NCBI RefSeq assembly: GCF_905475465.1
Contig: NC_062254.1
Span: 454,001-518,000 of the forward strand
Length of the DNA stretch: 64,000 bases
Reading direction: 5' to 3'
DNA from: Pieris napi
Lineage: Eukaryota > Arthropoda > Insecta > Lepidoptera > Pieridae
In this document: positions 21,610-33,920 of the stretch, one piece after another
How the letters are laid out: the number at the start of each line of letters is the position of its first letter
Position numbering within the stretch: the first letter of the stretch is position 1
Program-made: the position numbers and the translations under genes
Notes under the pieces: model-generated
What the model was told of the DNA's origin: nothing
Seen by the model: the letters and a program-made list of their open reading frames with translations, nothing else
The model's database searches: none

Positions 21610-21790
21610 TACAATACAATGGCTCGGCCAGGTGGTGGTCAAGTGGTCAGAGGGTCGCCGGTTCGATTCCCGATTCTTTTTGCGAATTGACAGCTCGATG
21701 AATAAAATAGTAGGAGCAGGTGGGCACGCGACTGTCACCTTTCACCATTGGAGCGTGGAACTTATTACTACCGACTACTTTTTAGGATGA
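21610..21790 (+). repeat. Possible second tRNA-like SINE fragment
   Basis: Contains GGTGGTCAAGTGGTCAGAGG and a B-box-like CCGGTTCGATTCCCG (about 21659-21673). The spacing between the two boxes is too short for a tRNA gene. It shows no similarity to the main SINE family outside the box. Confidence 0.35.
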
Positions 21791-23038
21791 TTGAACAATC
21801 AAATGTTACTAGACAAAAATGAATGATTTGTAGCAAATACGATTGCGTTTTTCTTGTGTTCTGGATTAAAATCACGCATTTTAGGTATTAAGTTGTTTTA
21901 AATATATTCCCGACTAAAACAAGATGTATAAAATACATAGCCGTACTCAGAAACGATTACTTAAGCAACAAAATAAAGGTTGATAAATATGTTCATTACA
22001 GATACAATTGAAAGTTTTAATAAGCTTAATCGTTAATTAATCTGACATTAATTATTTATACTGTAAAGTAATCAAGCTAAATTAAAGTTACTGGGTATAT
22101 ATATGTACCTTTACACAATAAACATTTCATACCCTTGAAAATCCAGGAAATGATTGAAGAGCTTTAAATTTGATCAAATGCGAGAACAGGTGCAATATAG
22201 CTAATGCGGTAGATATAGACATATGTAAATATATATACCTGATATATATCTAAGCTAGTCTAGTGTACATAGATAAGATTAGTTAGATAATGGGGGACCG
22301 GCGCATAATACAATTATTTCCGTTTACGTCTTGAGCCAAGATCTGGGGCCCGCCATAATAAATGTTTTAAATTTCTCTCTCGTCATGGGGAAGCACGAAA
22401 TCATCGTTTTGAATTTTTTTGTAGAGTTTGGTACTCATCCGTTGACCATGAGTCATACGTTGAACTGCTTTTAATTTATTCATAGTATGAATTAGACAGT
22501 ACTGACTCGTGGTAAACGTTTATGGTAGACCCCAGTTTTTGCCTCTTTTGCGTCTTTAATTGACGCTTGTCAATAAATTTGTCTGGCTATAAATCATTTA
22601 GACTTATACCGATCACCTGATGTAATACATATACAGTTAAGTAGTTATACCACGTAATATTATGAATGTGCAATAAATGTATATACCTACCACATAACAG
22701 TCGGTTCTCGCTTAGCCCGCAAGTATTAAAAGTTCTGTAGTTTCGTTGTTAATGTGATTCACAAATTCGTTTAATAATAATTGATCAAGACAAAACCTAG
22801 TCTTAACTCCATAAAGTGAAATCATAAAGAATCTCTTACCGTCAAATTGTGTTTACGCTGTGATGACCACAGTATTCGCCAGTAGTCAACTGTTTTATTA
22901 TACCTATCTACTGATTTAGTTTTTATGAGTAAAAGCACTTAAATTGGATTTTGAGTGGAGGAGGACAATGTCGCGTGTACAGTAGCCAAATGCCTAAAAT
23001 AATTCTCAAAAATAACTCAAACCAACTTACGTGCCACT

Positions 23039-23204
23039 ATCGAGTAAACGAAAACTATCACGTATCTCGAGAATAATGAAACCAAATAATTGTGTACATT
23101 TGCATCTTGGTATTATGGTTTAACTTTTTGTATGTCCACGAAGCACAAAATTAATGGAAAAGTTTAAATTATTTCGTAGAGGCGATAGTTTTCGTCCACT
23201 CGAT
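23039..23204. mobile_element. 166-bp TIR element (MITE), TA-flanked
   Basis: ATCGAGTAAACGAAAACTAT at the left pairs with ATAGTTTTCGTCCACTCGAT at the right with two mismatches. TA at both borders would fit a Tc1/mariner-type target site. There is no coding sequence. Confidence 0.7.
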
Positions 23205-23671
23205 ATGTCTTCTGTGAATTCCTCTCGAATAAATAACTAAATATAATATATGAGTTCACTATTATCATTTGTATAGGTACAGTATTTATCTCTTGAGATA
23301 TTCCGCAATTAAACTGATAACGAAAACTATATAGAGCTACATATGTTTAGTTATCTTTATAACATAACTAAAGAAAGGACTTTCAGTATTGTCTATTGTC
23401 TGTACTCTAGTTATTTGTAATATATGTATATCAAAGTTTATATCTTATAAAACCTGTAAACAATAGCATTATAAATATTTGTTAAATTTTGCCGACATAT
23501 ATATATATATCTGTATTATAATCGCATTGTATTTGTTAAAGCTTCAACGAGCGGGCTCAATAAATCTAATATGAAAAACTGATAATTTATTTTATTTCAT
23601 GATTAACATATCTACCATTTAAATCCCTACTTGATCGTAAATCAAGAAAACCACCTTTTTAAATGTAATAT

Positions 23672-23916
23672 GTCAAGCGATACCGCCGCCCATGGACACT
23701 CACATTGCCAGAATGCTCGCAAGTGCGTTACCGGCCTTTAAAGAAATGGTAGACTCTATTATTTATAGACCTTAAGTCGAATTGGTTCGAAAATACTTCA
23801 ATGGGCAGCTGGTTCCACATAGTAGTGGTACGCGGCAAAAACTGCCTTAAGAACCGCTCAGTTGTGGAACGACGGACGTCGAGGTGACACGCATGGCATT
23901 TTGTATTTCGCCTTGA
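23672..23916 (-). mobile_element. LINE family A 3' fragment
   Basis: A minus-strand copy that reads TACCGCCGCCCATGGACACT, GTGCGTTACCGGCCTTTAAA, AAGTCGAATTGGTTCGAAAA and GTTGTGGAACGACGGACGTC in + orientation, in the same order as the reverse of 36720-36960. Confidence 0.85.
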
Positions 23917-23955
23917 TAATGAAATTTCTGAACCAAAAAAATACTTTGCTTAGAA

Positions 23956-24050
23956 CAGAGTTCCCCAAACTTTTTTGTGTCGTAGACCCCTTGCCATGTT
24001 TTTCCGTGTTGGGTAGACCCCCCTACTTACCTGATATTGATTTCCTGTAA
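23956..24050 (+). mobile_element. hAT-like element end
   Basis: CAGAGTTCCCCAAACTTTTT followed by GTCGTAGACCCCTTGCC resembles the CAGNG-type ends of hAT MITEs. No matching right end was found, so this is a truncated fragment at best. Confidence 0.45.
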
Positions 24051-24245
24051 ATTTCAAAATGTATTGCGACCACAAATGCTACAACTTACACAATTTTATA
24101 AACTTATAACTTTTTTACTTCATAGGTAGGTACTTTTATAAATAATGTGTTTTGATATTATAAGATAGTATGATGTAAGTAAATATGTACTATCAGTGTA
24201 TATATTATTTATTAATTAATAAAGATGAAATTCGAAGGTATAATT

Positions 24246-24690
24246 CGCTTGCCCCGGGGAACAAAGTCGTAAAAATAAAATCTATTTTTTTTAAGGAAAA
24301 ATAAAAGTTGGTAATTCTATGACATATAAAAATATATCGATATATCGACGATTTAATTGTTGTTGTGTATTAAATGTAAATGTACATTACAGTTATTCAT
24401 CTAATGAGACTGAAGAGCAAAAGCGTTTGCGATTGTTTCTCTGTTTCAATATAAATACGGACAACACAGTAACCGCACATTACGACGGCACATTTGACGA
24501 ATGTGTAGAATGTAATTTATTACCACTCTTTTCACGGAAATATTAAATCTTGGTGAAACAGGGATACATAAATACTAAGAGTTGTAATAATATTGTTTTT
24601 AAACTATGGCATGAACTTTTATGATTATTAGGTAGAATTACTATCTAAACTAAAACTATATTTATTGCGATCTATTTCGAATACACATTA
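24246..24690 (+). mobile_element. CGCTTGCCCCGGGGAAC-family TIR element, right end lost
   Basis: Starts CGCTTGCCCCGGGGAACAAA. Its interior aligns with the reverse complement of 44221-44790: ACACAGTAACCGCACATTAC, GGTGAAACAGGGATA, AAGAGTTGTAATAATAT, ACTTTTATGATTATTAGGTA. The 75-codon frame at 24319 is within it and shows no recognised domain. Confidence 0.75.
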
Positions 24691-25158
24691 CACACACCTA
24701 TATTAATTGTTTCCTTATCCCTACGACTGACAATTGTATGCCTTTTCGTAATTAAGTTCGAGTCAAGGTTATATCGAGGAATGGACTCAGGGCTCACTTA
24801 TTGTTAAACAACAATGTATCATCGGCCACCAAACCGTTCTTTATGGTACCTACATAATAATTAATTATTTTTAATTCGAGTGTGAAGATCATATTAGGCT
24901 ATTTTTGGAAGTAAGAAAAAACTAACTTGACGTATTGAAGAGTTCGTAAATCTAAGTGACACTTATATTATTGGACATTATCGGAAATGGGAATGTTAAA
25001 TTACAATTTATGAGTTTGGTAAAAACTAAAGGACACATTTTGGCTTCGATGGCGATGTTTTTTGCATTTTGTTTACGCTTATAATGATTAATTAAAATAT
25101 ATGTTATATGTAACTTAACCAATGTTTAGTTACATAGCTTATGCTTCTTAATTTTTTG

Positions 25159-25643
25159 ATGGTGGCTGTACACACTCGGCGAGAGCTTCTCGCCGAGAGT
25201 CTCGACCGAGAGGACCGAGAGAAGAGCGCAGCCTGTACACACTCGTTACGTTAATTGTATTTAAAACACCGTTAATAATGGACGTGGCAACCGCTGCTGC
25301 TGTTTGTCTTTGTGCAATGAGTTATTATAATTTTCTTCACGTTAACCATTAAAAAAAAATACGAAGCCATGGCGAAGAAGAAGATGGTCACTATACACCG
25401 CAACAGAAATTGGTAATTAGGATCATAAAGTTTTAATATTATCCAAAATTTGATGATTGAACGAGTGTGTACAGGTCGCTCTCGTTTTACTCGCGAGACC
25501 CTTTGACTCGTGCGCAAAAAACCGACAGGCGACCGAGAGAGGCGAGACCAACTGCGAGGAAGCGAGGCGAGACGAGAGCTCTACTGTACACCCTCGCACT
25601 CGGCCTGTCTCGGGGTGTCTCGACGAGTGTGTACAGCCACCAT
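25159..25643. mobile_element. 485-bp TIR element, possible Harbinger derivative
   Basis: Perfect 20-bp inverted ends: ATGGTGGCTGTACACACTCG at 25159-25178 and its complement at 25624-25643. Internal copies of the TGTACACACTCG block lie near 25233 (+) and 25460 (inverted). The centre carries ATGGACGTGGCAACCGCTGC, read M-D-V-A-T-A-A-A-V-C, which looks like the start of some PIF/Harbinger transposases. That match is weak. It abuts the next MITE without a gap. Confidence 0.75.
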
Positions 25644-26022
25644 GAAGTGAAACTTCTTTAGGCGCATGAGGGTAAAGTTTTTACGGATCCGTCACGAAGA
25701 TGTGCAGCGTTTTATCGAAGAAAAGGGAGAGAGCGATTAAGATCGATTGAGAGAGAGGTGTGAATTACCATATAGAAATTCTATTTTTCAAATTAAAATT
25801 TCGTAAACAGAATTTATGAAATATAAGTATTTTATATTTCCAAAAATTTAAAATGCCACGTGTTTTTTAAGAAATAAATTAAATTTATAATTTGTATTAA
25901 TTTTCGACACTTTTAATATTTTTATGACAATTAAGTTCATTATATATACTTATATGCTTAAAAATTTGTTTGCCAAAGAAGTTTTACTTCTGACATGTGT
26001 ACTTTGTACGCACTCACTTTTT
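25644..26022 (+). mobile_element. MITE of AGTGAAACTTCTTT family, copy 2
   Basis: Starts GAAGTGAAACTTCTTTAGGC and ends with the near-complement CCAAAGAAGTTTTACTTCTG plus the family tail ACATGTGTACTTTGTACGCAC. It is shorter inside than copy 3. Confidence 0.85.
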
Positions 26023-26524
26023 TTTGATAGTCGTTAAATATTTTATATTGTTCGGTGAAATTAACGCGAGTGAAGCCCTGAGGCACAACATATAAAGATT
26101 ATAATAAGTAGATATACAGTAAATTATTTGGCATACTATCTGTAGGCACGGCAGTGCGCCAAGTCATTAATCCTTTTCTCGGAGCAGTTCAGGCCATTTT
26201 TGACCCCCTTTAACTTCGTTGTGGATAAATCTAAAATCCTGAATTCAAGTCAATATATATTCAAAACATAAAAGATTTGTAATATTGATATGGTCAGTAT
26301 AAGATCTTATTAGGTTTGCTAATTACGTAATAACTTAACTCAGATCGCTTAAACTATCCAAAGAAGTTTAAACTATTTGGAACCTAATAACGTTATTTAC
26401 TTGTAATTACATTTAATTATTCTCTGAAAACTCTACCTTCTGATATAAATTGTTTTAATTTAATTCAATATAATTAACTTGCAAAGTCACATAATTGAAA
26501 ATGTACATTATTAACAACCTATCT

Positions 26525-26960
26525 TTCTTCAATCGGCAGCTCATGTCTGAGCGACGTGGTCAGCAAGAAAGCATGGAGGAGAGGACTATCTGTTTTCACC
26601 GGTTTCTTCCCAGCGTCTCTCTTATGAGAGTGTATAGTTATGATGACGATGACTCTTTCACTTGATCGGTCCATCTGGTTGGTGAACGAACACGTGATCT
26701 TTTACTGTGATATCAACCACGATCAGTTTCTGCATGTTCTCATCGCCTCTGCGCATTGTATGGCCGAAATTAAATATCATTCGCATTATCGTCGACATAT
26801 GGTAGTCCCTATGTGGAGTTGGGTCAGTATCGATGTATTGGCGTACTATAAAGTTCATTTGAAGATATTCGTGATAATCTCCATGTCAAGTGCTGCTCTT
26901 TTTCCACCTGCCTGGAAGATATGGTTATTAAAACCAAATGAAAGTATATTTTAAGATCAT
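26525..26960. repeat. Unclassified repeat-like segment with open frames on both strands
   Basis: The sequence from GGCAGCTCATGTCTGAGCGA to CACCGGTTTCTTCCCAGCGT and ATCTGGTTGGTGAACGA resembles, from memory, a lepidopteran LINE 3' region. It is followed by a 104-codon + frame (26640) and a 66-codon minus frame, neither with a recognisable domain. Low certainty. Confidence 0.3.
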
Positions 26961-27327
26961 GTATAGCCAGTGAAAATAAAACAGTTTCTTAAATAGGCCT
27001 GTTAAATTACGTAATGGCGTCGCCTGCGCACGTCTAATACCGTCGCATCTAATTGTGTAATATTAAGCGCTCATTAACGCTCCATTAGCATAAATAACGT
27101 CGACAAATTGTCTGTTTGTTTAACGATACCCCGGGAACGGAGGAATGTGGCCGAAACGCGTCCATTGTGAGTGCTCTTATTTGTGTCGATGTTTTCAAAC
27201 AACCGCCGCTAATGCCACAAAGACCCCAAGCCCCACCGCATCTATTGTGAAAGGTGTCATTATTGGACTTCGATTCAGCACTTTTAAGGTTTGTTATACT
27301 GTGACTCCCATCCCCACCCTTATATTG

Positions 27328-27480
27328 TGACCTCAGGTCGTAGGTTCGGAGGCTGAGCAGATATCCGGAATCCGGGAACCAATGGAGTTTTAGTCTACGT
27401 TTAAAACATTGTGAGGAAACCGGCATGCCTAAGACCCAAAAAGTCGATGGTGTGTGTCAGGCATAGAAGGCCGTACGAGA
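27328..27480 (+). mobile_element. tRNA-derived SINE copy 6 (partial)
   Basis: GACCTCAGGTCGTAGGTTCG, then ATTGTGAGGAAACCGGCATG and GACCCAAAAAGTCGATGGTG. Lacks both ends. Faces copy 7. Confidence 0.8.
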
Positions 27481-27499
27481 GAATATTAAATACCCGCTT

Positions 27500-27593
27500 A
27501 GAAAGTCCATTTCTGCACAGCCAGGGATCGAACCTACGACCTCAGGAATGAGAGTCGCACGGAGAAGCCACTAGGCAAAGCCACTGCTCTACG
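27500..27593 (-). mobile_element. tRNA-derived SINE copy 7 (5' part only)
   Basis: On the + strand it reads GGGATCGAACCTACGACCTC, then GAGAGTCGCACGGAGAAGCC and ACTAGGCAAAGCCACTGCT. This is the tRNA-related head in inverted orientation next to copy 6. Confidence 0.8.
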
Positions 27594-28361
27594 TAAATTA
27601 TTATACCACAATATATAGTTTCTATATTTGATAATAGGACAGTGAAAACCACATTGAAGTTTTTACTTCTTTATACAATTTATACTTTATTCATCTTCTG
27701 TACCCCTGCCCTTGACAATCGGCTGAAAACGCCCTTAATGTGAGGGATTGAGTAGTATATGCATAATAATTATTATTTAATAAAAATATTTTGGTATCTA
27801 TGCTGTAAATAAATAAATATATAAATCGTTTGTTTTCCTATGAATAAAATTAGACACAGAAGTATCTATTCCATGCGTATACCCTCATTTAGGGACTTCA
27901 TGAAAAATTTAAGTTCGTTATACATAGTTATTTTCATGTTTTTTTTATGAATGCTGGTTTTCTTATTAATGCCATATTAAATATATAGCTTGTCTTATCT
28001 ACGGAGAAGCAAGATATAAAGGTAAACCTATAAACAAAAATATTGACGTATTGGTATCACTAATAATAATAATATTTACTGACAAAGATGGGAATATTAT
28101 TGTAATCTAATCAAAGTTAACGGCAAAATAAGTAGACAATACAAGAGTATTGTGATCACTCCCGAGGGAAGTCTAAATTTAAACCAAAGTTAATTTTAAC
28201 TGCGTGTTACGTGACAAACATTAGTTTAAACGGTTTTATTGTCTTCATTAAATGGGGCCTTTTTGTAGCCATTGGCTTTATGGCGAATAAATCAGTGATA
28301 GCTTCTTAAGTTATAAATAAATTGTTTAAACATGTAGGTACTTATTTCGTACTTTAAAAAC

Positions 28362-29710
28362 AATCTAATATATAAAATTTACCATATATTATATTACCCA
28401 TACTCCTCCAAAACGGCTCGACCGATTCCTATGAACTTTTATACATATTCAGTAAGCCTGAGAATTGGCTACTATCTATGTTTCAAACCCCTTAGTGATA
28501 AGGAGTGTCCACCCTAAAAAAATTTTTTTATTTTTTTGCCAAAATAATTTGTTTATACTTCACACAAAAATACATACAACGCTTAATTTTCACCCCTCTA
28601 CGATCAACCCCTCTTTTATTATTGATAGTTATTTTTATTGAACTAAAAAAATGTTTCCTAGTAATAGTATTTCTATAAAAATGTCATGATACTTTCTTTT
28701 ATACATAGGATGAGTTAATTGTCATCGCTTAAGATGCGAAAGTATTAGTTTAAAATGCGTGATAAGCTAAAATAATCATAATTTTGCAATCATTAATTTT
28801 AAATTACAAGACTGCCAATGTTTCACTTACTTTACAGCCCGTATGGTTATGGATTGACATTTACGGGTAGGATCTTAATCTGTGACTTGAATTCATGTCC
28901 TATGAACCCTGGTTGGGGCATATGGGGTCCACAGTCAGCCTCCATGGCGTTCGATCTTCGCAGTACACCTCGCTCTAGGACGTTTCCGGCATTGGTCTGT
29001 ACTAAAACATCAAATTTGTTTAACAATCGTACAGCACCCCCAGTACGCGGTAATATATACAAATGCACTTGTTACATTTTTACATTGATGAGGTTTTGTA
29101 GTAAATTACAAATATATGTGGAAATTAGTTTTAGTATTTAGTTTTGGAAGAAAATTGTAGTAGGTATCTATCATTTGAAGAAGGCGTAGTCGTTAACATT
29201 GATGGAGCAACCAGGGCTAGTGCTTTTCTCGCACAATTTGTGTTTTTAATTTATAATAGTGTCATTATTATAACATCTACTAGCTTTCCCCGCCAACTTC
29301 GTTTCTGCTTAATGTGATTTTACTTAGCACAGTACATACCAACATGGAACATATTGCTATGCTACCCCGAAGACTGTTCGATTTTCCGGAATAAACCTCT
29401 GAGTTCAAGTTATAAGATTAGTTAACAAATAACAAATAATGGTCGATCGTAGAGGGGTGAAAATCTAGGATTGAATGTATTTTGGTATGTTGTATCATAA
29501 AAAATAAAAACGAAAAATGTTGTCAAAAACATTAAAAAGTGGTTTTTGGGGTGGACACCTCTTATCACTTAGGGGTTTGAAATTTAGATAGTAGCCGATT
29601 CCCAGACTTACTGAATAATCATAAAAAATTTCATAAGAATCGGTCAAGCCGTTTCGGAGGAGTATGGGAACGAACATTGTGACACGAGAATTTTATATAC
29701 ATAGAGATTA
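28362..29710. mobile_element. About 1.35-kb element with long (about 260-bp) terminal inverted repeats
   Basis: The left arm (28362-28650) and right arm (about 29440-29710, inverted) share ATATAAAATT, CATACTCCTCC-AAACGGCT, GACCGATTC-TATGAA, CCCCTTAGTGATAAG and TTTTCACCCCTCTACGATC. Arms are clearly diverged from each other. The centre has overlapping open frames on both strands at 28818-29141 without a recognised domain, and a family E fragment. It may be one old element, or two inverted insertions of the same repeat. Confidence 0.65.
29283..29395 (+). repeat. Interspersed repeat family E fragment
   Basis: CGCCAACTTCGTTTCTGCTT, AGTACATACCAACATGGAAC and ATTGCTATGCTACCC match 14050-14185. Confidence 0.6.
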
Positions 29711-30177
29711 TAGACATTATTAATAATTTAGCGTGTTCTTAGTATTAATAAGCAGTTTTCAGTTATGTTAAATTTTGCCACTTGCTCTTACATACCTAGT
29801 AAACAATTCTGATGAAGTCCCGTCCTCGGATCCATACGATACCCCCTTAGTACTACTACAAATAAATTTGATGTTCAGCCGCACTAAACACCATACTAAA
29901 AATTTATCTTTATCTCACACATGTCAAGAACTATCTAAACAGATGTAATAAAGGGCTCGACAAAAAATCATAAAGCACGCCGGTGTCACCTCAGTAATTT
30001 ATTATTGGAAAATATCTGTGTTATAACGCGTCTTAATGAGATTTCTGGTAATTAGGTCGTTCAGGAATCCGGAACTCTTAGGGGTTTTAACACGTGTTCA
30101 AATCATTACATAGGCTGGATAAGGTTATTTATGTACCAAGCGACATTTTATAGTGTCTAGAACAAATAAGGCAAGGT

Positions 30178-30363
30178 ATGGATCCCTTCATACCAGTCTG
30201 GAGGGATCCTAGTAAGCAAGCAAACTCTCCACTGGAATCCACCAGACAAAAGGAAACGTGGCCTCACAAAACCTGGGAACGAAGCATCATTGCAGAGGCG
30301 AAGGAAGCTGGCATAACGTGGAGAGAAGAAAGCTGCCCAGGACCGATCACGATTTTTAGGTAA
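30178..30363 (+). pseudogene. LINE reverse transcriptase C-terminal remnant
   Basis: The open frame contains TRQKETWPHKTWERSIIAEA followed by K-E-A-G-I-T-W. The T-W-x-R-S-I-x-A-E-A-K-E-A-G-x-T-W pattern is the C-terminal tail of many lepidopteran LINE ORF2 proteins. It has no catalytic domain. A related remnant lies at 47755-47905. Confidence 0.65.
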
Positions 30364-31475
30364 GTCATGGGTTCATATTCCTAAATATATTATTTTGTCA
30401 ACAGTTACGACCCAGCAACTTAATTATTTGCTCAGTCAAACCTGGATGGGCAAATTTAATTGTACCTACCATAACTGCAGATAAGTTAATAGAATTTAAA
30501 AAAAAATTAAAACTCACCATTCATTGAGTTTAGTTCACCGACGGATGCTATCACCCCCATTCTTAAATATTTAGTCCCTATGTGGGGTCCTAGATATGTA
30601 AACTGATTCTGGTATAGTTTGTTCACCGCCTGTGTGTAATACCTTCTTCTTCCATCTGTTAGCCCATCTCTATCCTTGAAATTTGCCCATGGCATCATGA
30701 TAATGCAGAACGTTTCTTAAATATACAACCTTCTGTGTTTAAATCTGCATAAGCCTTCTCGACTGCCCAATTCATTTCAAATAAAGGACCCTTTTATTAT
30801 CTTCTGGATCCGGCTGAAGCGAAGCGAAGGCAGTATATACATCTCAAAAGCTTCGAGGCGCTTTCTCCTTAATGCCTTAATAATATGAAAAAAGTTCAAC
30901 AAATTATTATCTACTATTAACTAGGACCACAATCAATTCTACTAATGTATCATTCATAATTTTTCTATATATAGGGGATAAATATGACAGAGCTGTTTGT
31001 ATACAGTACTGTATTAGTCGATAAGCAGCCTAACCTTTTTACAATACCAACCTCATCAATAGTTACCGCCGTTAAGGGCGTGTCTGTGGGATCCGCTTCA
31101 GATGTCACAAAAGCCGCTAATTACTAATGGCTATAATAAAAATTTCTTAATTTAATTAACTGATATAACAGGTACAGACTCCAGCTATATATACGATATA
31201 AAATATTAAAAAAAATTACAAAACTGAAATGCATAGATTATTTACAGTGATTGGTTCTTGTGTCATAAACAAATTTGATTCAATTTCTATGTAATTAATG
31301 TCAAAAGGAAATATATTTTATTTTTATTATTTTAGGCTGATAAACTTTCGTAGTTTCCGGTTGCATCTGTGAAGAATAATTAAGGATTTATTTAATGAAC
31401 CCTTAATGAACGACTCTGCACTGTGTAACGAAGTATATATTGTTTTAAATTAAAGTAACTTAACTGCACCTTAAC

Positions 31476-31722
31476 CAGTGTTAGCCTAGTGGCTTCAGAG
31501 GACGACTCTCATCGCTGAGTTCGTAGGTTCGAACCCCGGCTATGCAACAAAGAACTTTCTGTCTATGTCTACATTTAACACACTCGTAGGGTTTCAATAG
31601 TTAGACCCCAAAAGCGACATGGACACGTCGTCTAAGGACATGCCTATTAGAAAAAACAAATAATCACGAAACTGATACAGAAATTTTATGCCCAGACCTA
31701 AACGGTTGTAGCGCCTAATTGT
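31476..31722 (+). mobile_element. tRNA-derived SINE copy 8
   Basis: AACCAGTGTTAGCCTAGTGG, B box CGTAGGTTCGAACCCCGG, and end GGTTGTAGCGCCTAATTG. Moderately diverged. Confidence 0.85.
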
Positions 31723-32464
31723 TTTTGAGTGGCGTACGTACAATACAAAAAAATGCAAAATATTTTGGACGTAATTGTAGTTCACTCATTGTAAACATAC
31801 AAAACGACTTCTCTTAATAATTAATATAGATATATGTACATATATCCTATTGGTAATTGACTAAATTTAGCTTTAAACTGTTCTTGAATATCTATTAGGC
31901 TAAACTAGTATTATGAATTAACGCTTCAGTGAAAAGGGCTTGTTCAGATCGCGTTTCACAGTCGCCGCTAACGACTCGTAGGCGGGTAGAATGGCATCTG
32001 TAAGCCACCTTATTTATTACTAACAATATTTGACAACAGCTCCACATTATACAAAAAGCTGCTTCTAAGGTAGAAAACAATCTAAGTTCAGAGGTAGCAG
32101 TAACCTGTGTCATACATAATTATACATTTTTGACATATATATGGAAATCTCAGCGAATCTCAGGGTTCAAAATACAATGTTGATATGTTTTTATTTATTA
32201 TTAAGTACGTAAGTCTTTTTTAAGTCTAGTGAATGTGTCTTTACTTAGACATCATGGAACATTACGATCTAGCCTAACTTAAGACTAGTAAGTAATTTAA
32301 GTCTAACCTACTTAAAAGAATTTAACATAAGAAAGTGTCCAATAACACTACTTACAGTCTATATTAAAGGGAAGACACTCTGTTATTGTGTTTCACTCAC
32401 TGGCTAGCATTTAATACTAACGTTCACTAATACTAATTCACTAGTTCAAATGGTTATGTCCTTT

Positions 32465-32735
32465 TCAGTCTTGGCAGGGAAAGAATGAGAGAATAAATGC
32501 CGTGGAAATGAGAGCATTAAGAAGTTTGTGTGGTTAAACATTGCGTGACAGGATACGTAATAGATACGTGAGTACCTCCTGGACCAAATCCAGGAGGTAC
32601 TAGAGATGGGATAAGGTAAAAGTATTCATAAGTGACGAGCTTGCATTGCACGAAAGTGGATGAAGCAAGAGAGGTATATCAAGACCGTAGCAAGTGGAGA
32701 TCCGTGATCTCTGCCTACCCCTTCGAGTAAAAGGT
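32465..32735 (+). pseudogene. RTE-like LINE ORF2 C-terminal remnant
   Basis: Translated pieces include NAVEMRALRSLCG near 32500 and EVYQDRSKWRSVISAYPFE ending at the TAA near 32730, a typical LINE C-terminus. The frame between the two pieces is broken. A perfect 13-bp hairpin at 32571-32601 interrupts it. Confidence 0.75.
32571..32601. repeat. Perfect 13-bp inverted repeat, 5-nt loop
   Basis: AGTACCTCCTGGA, loop CCAAA, TCCAGGAGGTACT, inside a dead LINE fragment. Confidence 0.9.
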
Positions 32736-33242
32736 ACGATGATATTATTTTTATCTAAACTAACTAAACAGTAAGTACTAAATTATTAATTAATTTAAAA
32801 GTATTTTTTTAAATAGATTATACAGAGAAAGGTGATTCAATTACAAAAAAGCTTCAGACTGTTATATTTTACTAGGAAAATAAGTCACAACGAGCTACAG
32901 TCGTCTAATGGTTAAGTGTTGCCATATATGAAACACATGAACGTTAAAACAGAACAGAAGTGATTTACTGTATTATTGTTAGCATTTTGCTTTATTTTCT
33001 CCAGATGATCTCGTATGCAAAGTAAAATGCGCGATAGTATCGAGACAGTGCGATTAACACGTCTGCGACAGAACGCAATCGTACCGCTATCAGTAACCGA
33101 TCTCTTGATGCGGGTGTCTTTAACAAAAAGATCGCGAATCAAGGTGAGATTTTACATGCAAGTAGTTTTCAGGCTAACTGGGATCGCGTTGGTTCATTTT
33201 GGTAGGTTGAGCAAATCATTCAAACAATTTGTATAACTCTAA

Positions 33243-33345
33243 ATTTAGCGATTAAAAAGAGTGGCGGAGAGTTTCTTGCCCGATCTACGCCCTTGACTTG
33301 CGAACTGGTAGTAAAAGTAAATTAAGAATCAATTTAACATCTTTT
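33243..33345 (+). mobile_element. LINE family B 3' fragment
   Basis: GCGATTAAAAAGAGTGGCGG, AGTTTCTTGCC and ACGCCCTTGACTTGCGAACT match the blocks at 1080-1150. Confidence 0.65.
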
Positions 33346-33817
33346 CTGTTGACGTTCATAAGTGCACTCACTTGCTTACAACACTCTTCCCTAATACTAT
33401 GAAAAGCATATGTATTCATAGCTCTATTCGATTGTCTCATGTCATAGATATATTAAAAAAATATACATAGTAATGCTTAAATCTAGAAACCTGCAATCAC
33501 ATAGATGTATTGCGTATAAAGCCACCTATATCGGAATAGTAACAAGTTTTGTCGCAACTTGAAGGCGTACCTGAAGGCGGGGCAATGCTGTATACAATAA
33601 ATATATAACCACATACATACTTCTTACTTATTTGGTATATTATTAATACGTTATATACTATACGAGTCTCTCGTATATCTATATGTATTTTTGTATGCTC
33701 GTAACGAAAAAGCTCTAAAATTTATCATCATATAATATTTCTGCTGAAGCTAAACATTCTTTACTTTATTTTGACATTTTGTTTTAATATGTCTTAAAAA
33801 TTCCTTGGACACCAAAT

Positions 33818-33920
33818 CTTGGCAATTCAAAAGCGTGGCAGAGAGTTTCTAGCCTGTTCTTCTCGCCCATGCCACGCCCCTGATTTGGAAATTGTTAAAT
33901 CGTGAATGTAATTTTTCTGA
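33818..33920 (+). mobile_element. LINE family B 3' fragment (diverged)
   Basis: AAAAGCGTGGCAGAGAGTTT, CCTGTTCTTCTCGCC and CCACGCCCCTGATTTGGAAA. Same family, older copy. Confidence 0.6.

Noticed and set aside
26640..26954. 104-codon + frame with a 66-codon opposite frame
   Set aside because: Surroundings resemble LINE 3' sequence; no domain recognised, so not called as a gene.
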